Shown one piece after another: positions 63,042 to 64,000 of a stretch of 64,000 bases of DNA. The DNA lies in the NCBI GenBank assembly GCA_965237505.1, contig CBDEFR010000009.1, positions 434,001 through 498,000 on the forward strand, read 5' to 3'. This DNA is from NVTR01 sp965237505 (GTDB lineage: Bacteria; Pseudomonadota; Alphaproteobacteria; Rhodobacterales; Rhodobacteraceae). The notes beneath the pieces are model-generated. The model worked only from the letters and a program-made list of their open reading frames with translations, was not told the DNA's origin and did not search any database. How positions within the stretch are numbered: position 1 is the stretch's first letter; the number at the start of each line of letters is the position of its first letter. The translations under genes were made by a program, and so were the position numbers.

Positions 63042-63173
63042 TGGATGGGTTTCGGCACTTTCCTAAATTATCCCCAAAAAGTAAGCACCAGCGGACGTTT
63101 TGACACAAGATCATTGCGATTTGACCGACAGGCGCTGGCTTCAGACACGATAACCGCAATACCCGGCAGAATA

Positions 63174-64000
63174 TCAGCCCGGCAACATGCCTCGCAGGCG
63201 CTCTGATCTGCGCCGCAACATCTCGAGCGACGCCAGCAACATGATCGACAGCGCCACCAGGATCGTGGCCACCGCCAGTATCGTCGGGCTGATCTGCTCG
63301 CGCAGCCCGATGAACATTTGCCAGGGCAGGGTTTTCTGCGCGGCTGATCCGACAAACAGGACCACAACCACCTCGTCAAACGAGGTGATGAAGGCGAACA
63401 GCGCCCCTGAAATCACCCCCGGCAGGATCAGCGGCATCTGGACCTTGAAAAACGTCCTGAGCGGGCCGGCGCCCATGTTGGCCGAGGCACAGGTCAGGGA
63501 ATTATCAAAGCCTACAAGCGTCGCCGTCACCGTGATGATGACGAACGGGATGCCCAGGACTGCATGGGCCAGAACCACTTTGACGTAACCGACAAAGCCT
63601 TTGCTCAGACCAAGGGTGCCTTCCATCCAGTTGCCAAGGGTTGAATAAAAGAAAAACATGCCGGTGGCCGAGATTATCAGGGGCACGATCATCGGCGAGA
63701 TCAGGATCGCCATGATCGCCCGTTTGAACGGCACATGGGACTGGCTGAGGCCAACGGCTGCAAGCGTTCCGAGGCTGACCGAAATGATCGTGGCGAGCGG
63801 GGCGATAATGATCGAATTCTTCAGCGACCGCTGCCAGCTCTCGTTTGAGAAGAAGTCCTGATAATGTTTGAGCGAATAGCCCTCGGCCTTGAATTGCAGC
63901 ATTTCCGGCGTGAAGGTAAAGAAGTCCTGGGCATTGAAGCTCAGCGGCATCACCACCACGATTGGTGCGATCAAAAAGAAAAACACCAGCCCGCAGATAA
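63174..64000 (-). CDS. ABC transporter permease, PotC-like (spermidine/putrescine type), cut by window end
   Basis: The open frame continues beyond 64000. Visible residues form five to six helices with the binding-protein-dependent permease pattern: PLSFNAQDFFTFTP, WQRSLKNSIIIAPLATIISV, HAVLGIPFVIITVTATLVGF, the EAA-like loop ASANMGAGPLRTFFKVQMPL then ILPGVISGALFAFITSFDEV. These match PotC/YdcV-type polyamine or related permeases. The stop at 63174 is 98 bp from the IS1595 copy, so the IS did not enter the gene. Upstream partners lie outside the window. Confidence 0.88.
   Translation of the reverse strand, partial: ICGLVFFFLIAPIVVVMPLSFNAQDFFTFTPEMLQFKAEGYSLKHYQDFFSNESWQRSLKNSIIIAPLATIISVSLGTLAAVGLSQSHVPFKRAIMAILISPMIVPLIISATGMFFFYSTLGNWMEGTLGLSKGFVGYVKVVLAHAVLGIPFVIITVTATLVGFDNSLTCASANMGAGPLRTFFKVQMPLILPGVISGALFAFITSFDEVVVVLFVGSAAQKTLPWQMFIGLREQISPTILAVATILVALSIMLLASLEMLRRRSERLRGMLPG

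Larger units (their letters stand above)
61250..63075 (+). mobile_element. IS1595-family insertion sequence, copy 2, with two-gene passenger (1826 bp)
   Basis: Flanked by a perfect 8-bp duplication AAAAAGTA (61242-61249 and 63076-63083). Left end GGGGATTATGTAAGAAAGTG; the right end is slightly degraded (its complement reads GGGGATAATTTAGGAAAGTG). The length equals copy 1 because a 7-bp loss in the transposase is balanced by one extra C and two extra codons in the passenger. It lies between a broken methyltransferase and a PotC-like permease gene. Confidence 0.93.

Noticed and set aside
35424..63075. The two passenger-bearing IS1595 copies as ends of one 27-kb composite transposon
   Set aside because: Each copy has its own distinct 8-bp target duplication, so they inserted independently, and the DNA between contains core genes such as der.

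Overview
The window looks like chromosome of an alphaproteobacterium of the Rhodobacterales (Roseobacter/Paracoccus type). Evidence: a sox thiosulfate-oxidation locus in the usual roseobacter order, the ccmI-ruvX-DUF1289 gene string, a heterotetrameric sarcosine oxidase operon, the yfgM-like/bamB/der trio, and the short GCCTCCGGCGGGAGTATTT-type intergenic motif common in that group. Three things stand out: a sulfur-oxidation island in advanced decay, a dense archipelago of insertion sequences, and ordinary intact metabolic operons between them.

Layout. 1-435: end of a GcvT/dimethylglycine-dehydrogenase-type gene. 523-8492: eroded sulfur island (soxT, soxR, hbpS, soxS | soxV-X-Y-Z-A-B-F, DUF302, two YeeE/YedE genes, blh, sulP). 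Only soxR, soxY, soxZ and the second YeeE gene are clearly whole; the rest are shortened by internal deletions, fused to each other, frameshifted or have lost catalytic or heme residues. 8590-11527: copper exporter copA with cueR and a textbook CueR promoter. 11564-15344: TRAP transporter plus FAH-family hydrolase operon. 15639-19444: dusA, a cysteine-rich protein of unknown function, and DUF1289-ruvX-ccmI. 19635-25133: sarcosine oxidase soxBDAG (amine oxidase genes, unrelated to sulfur sox). 25329-31032: sodB, a LOG-family hydrolase, a LysM protein with seven identical 144-bp repeats, and an Atm1-type ABC exporter.

31108-38807: broken methyltransferase and an RND efflux pair whose permease is split by an IS1595 element, a stop codon and a frameshift. 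40434-43958: yfgM-like, bamB, der. 44010-55358: an IS archipelago (IS630, IS21, two ISNCY-like, IS1595, ISAs1 scraps, IS1380) that has cut a subtilase gene into three pieces. 55431-60344: complete branched-chain amino-acid-type ABC transporter operon livJHMGF. 60525-61195: broken methyltransferase. 61250-63075: second copy of the passenger-carrying IS1595 element. 63174-64000: start of a PotC-like ABC permease gene.

How it fits together: the cell has apparently abandoned thiosulfate oxidation while keeping transporters for organic acids, amino acids and sarcosine-type methylamines. The most novel material is (i) the IS1595 element with a two-gene passenger: a protein with a PD-(D/E)XK-like motif pattern overlapping a 66-residue partner by 4 nt, present twice; (ii) three 1385-bp ISNCY-like copies, each flanked by an exact 17-bp target duplication; (iii) the stepwise deletion fusions in the sox locus; and (iv) the 7 x 144-bp LysM-protein repeat. 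Family names come from recalled motifs, not database searches. Some single-base frameshifts could be sequencing errors, although their concentration in the sulfur island and in mobile elements argues for real decay.
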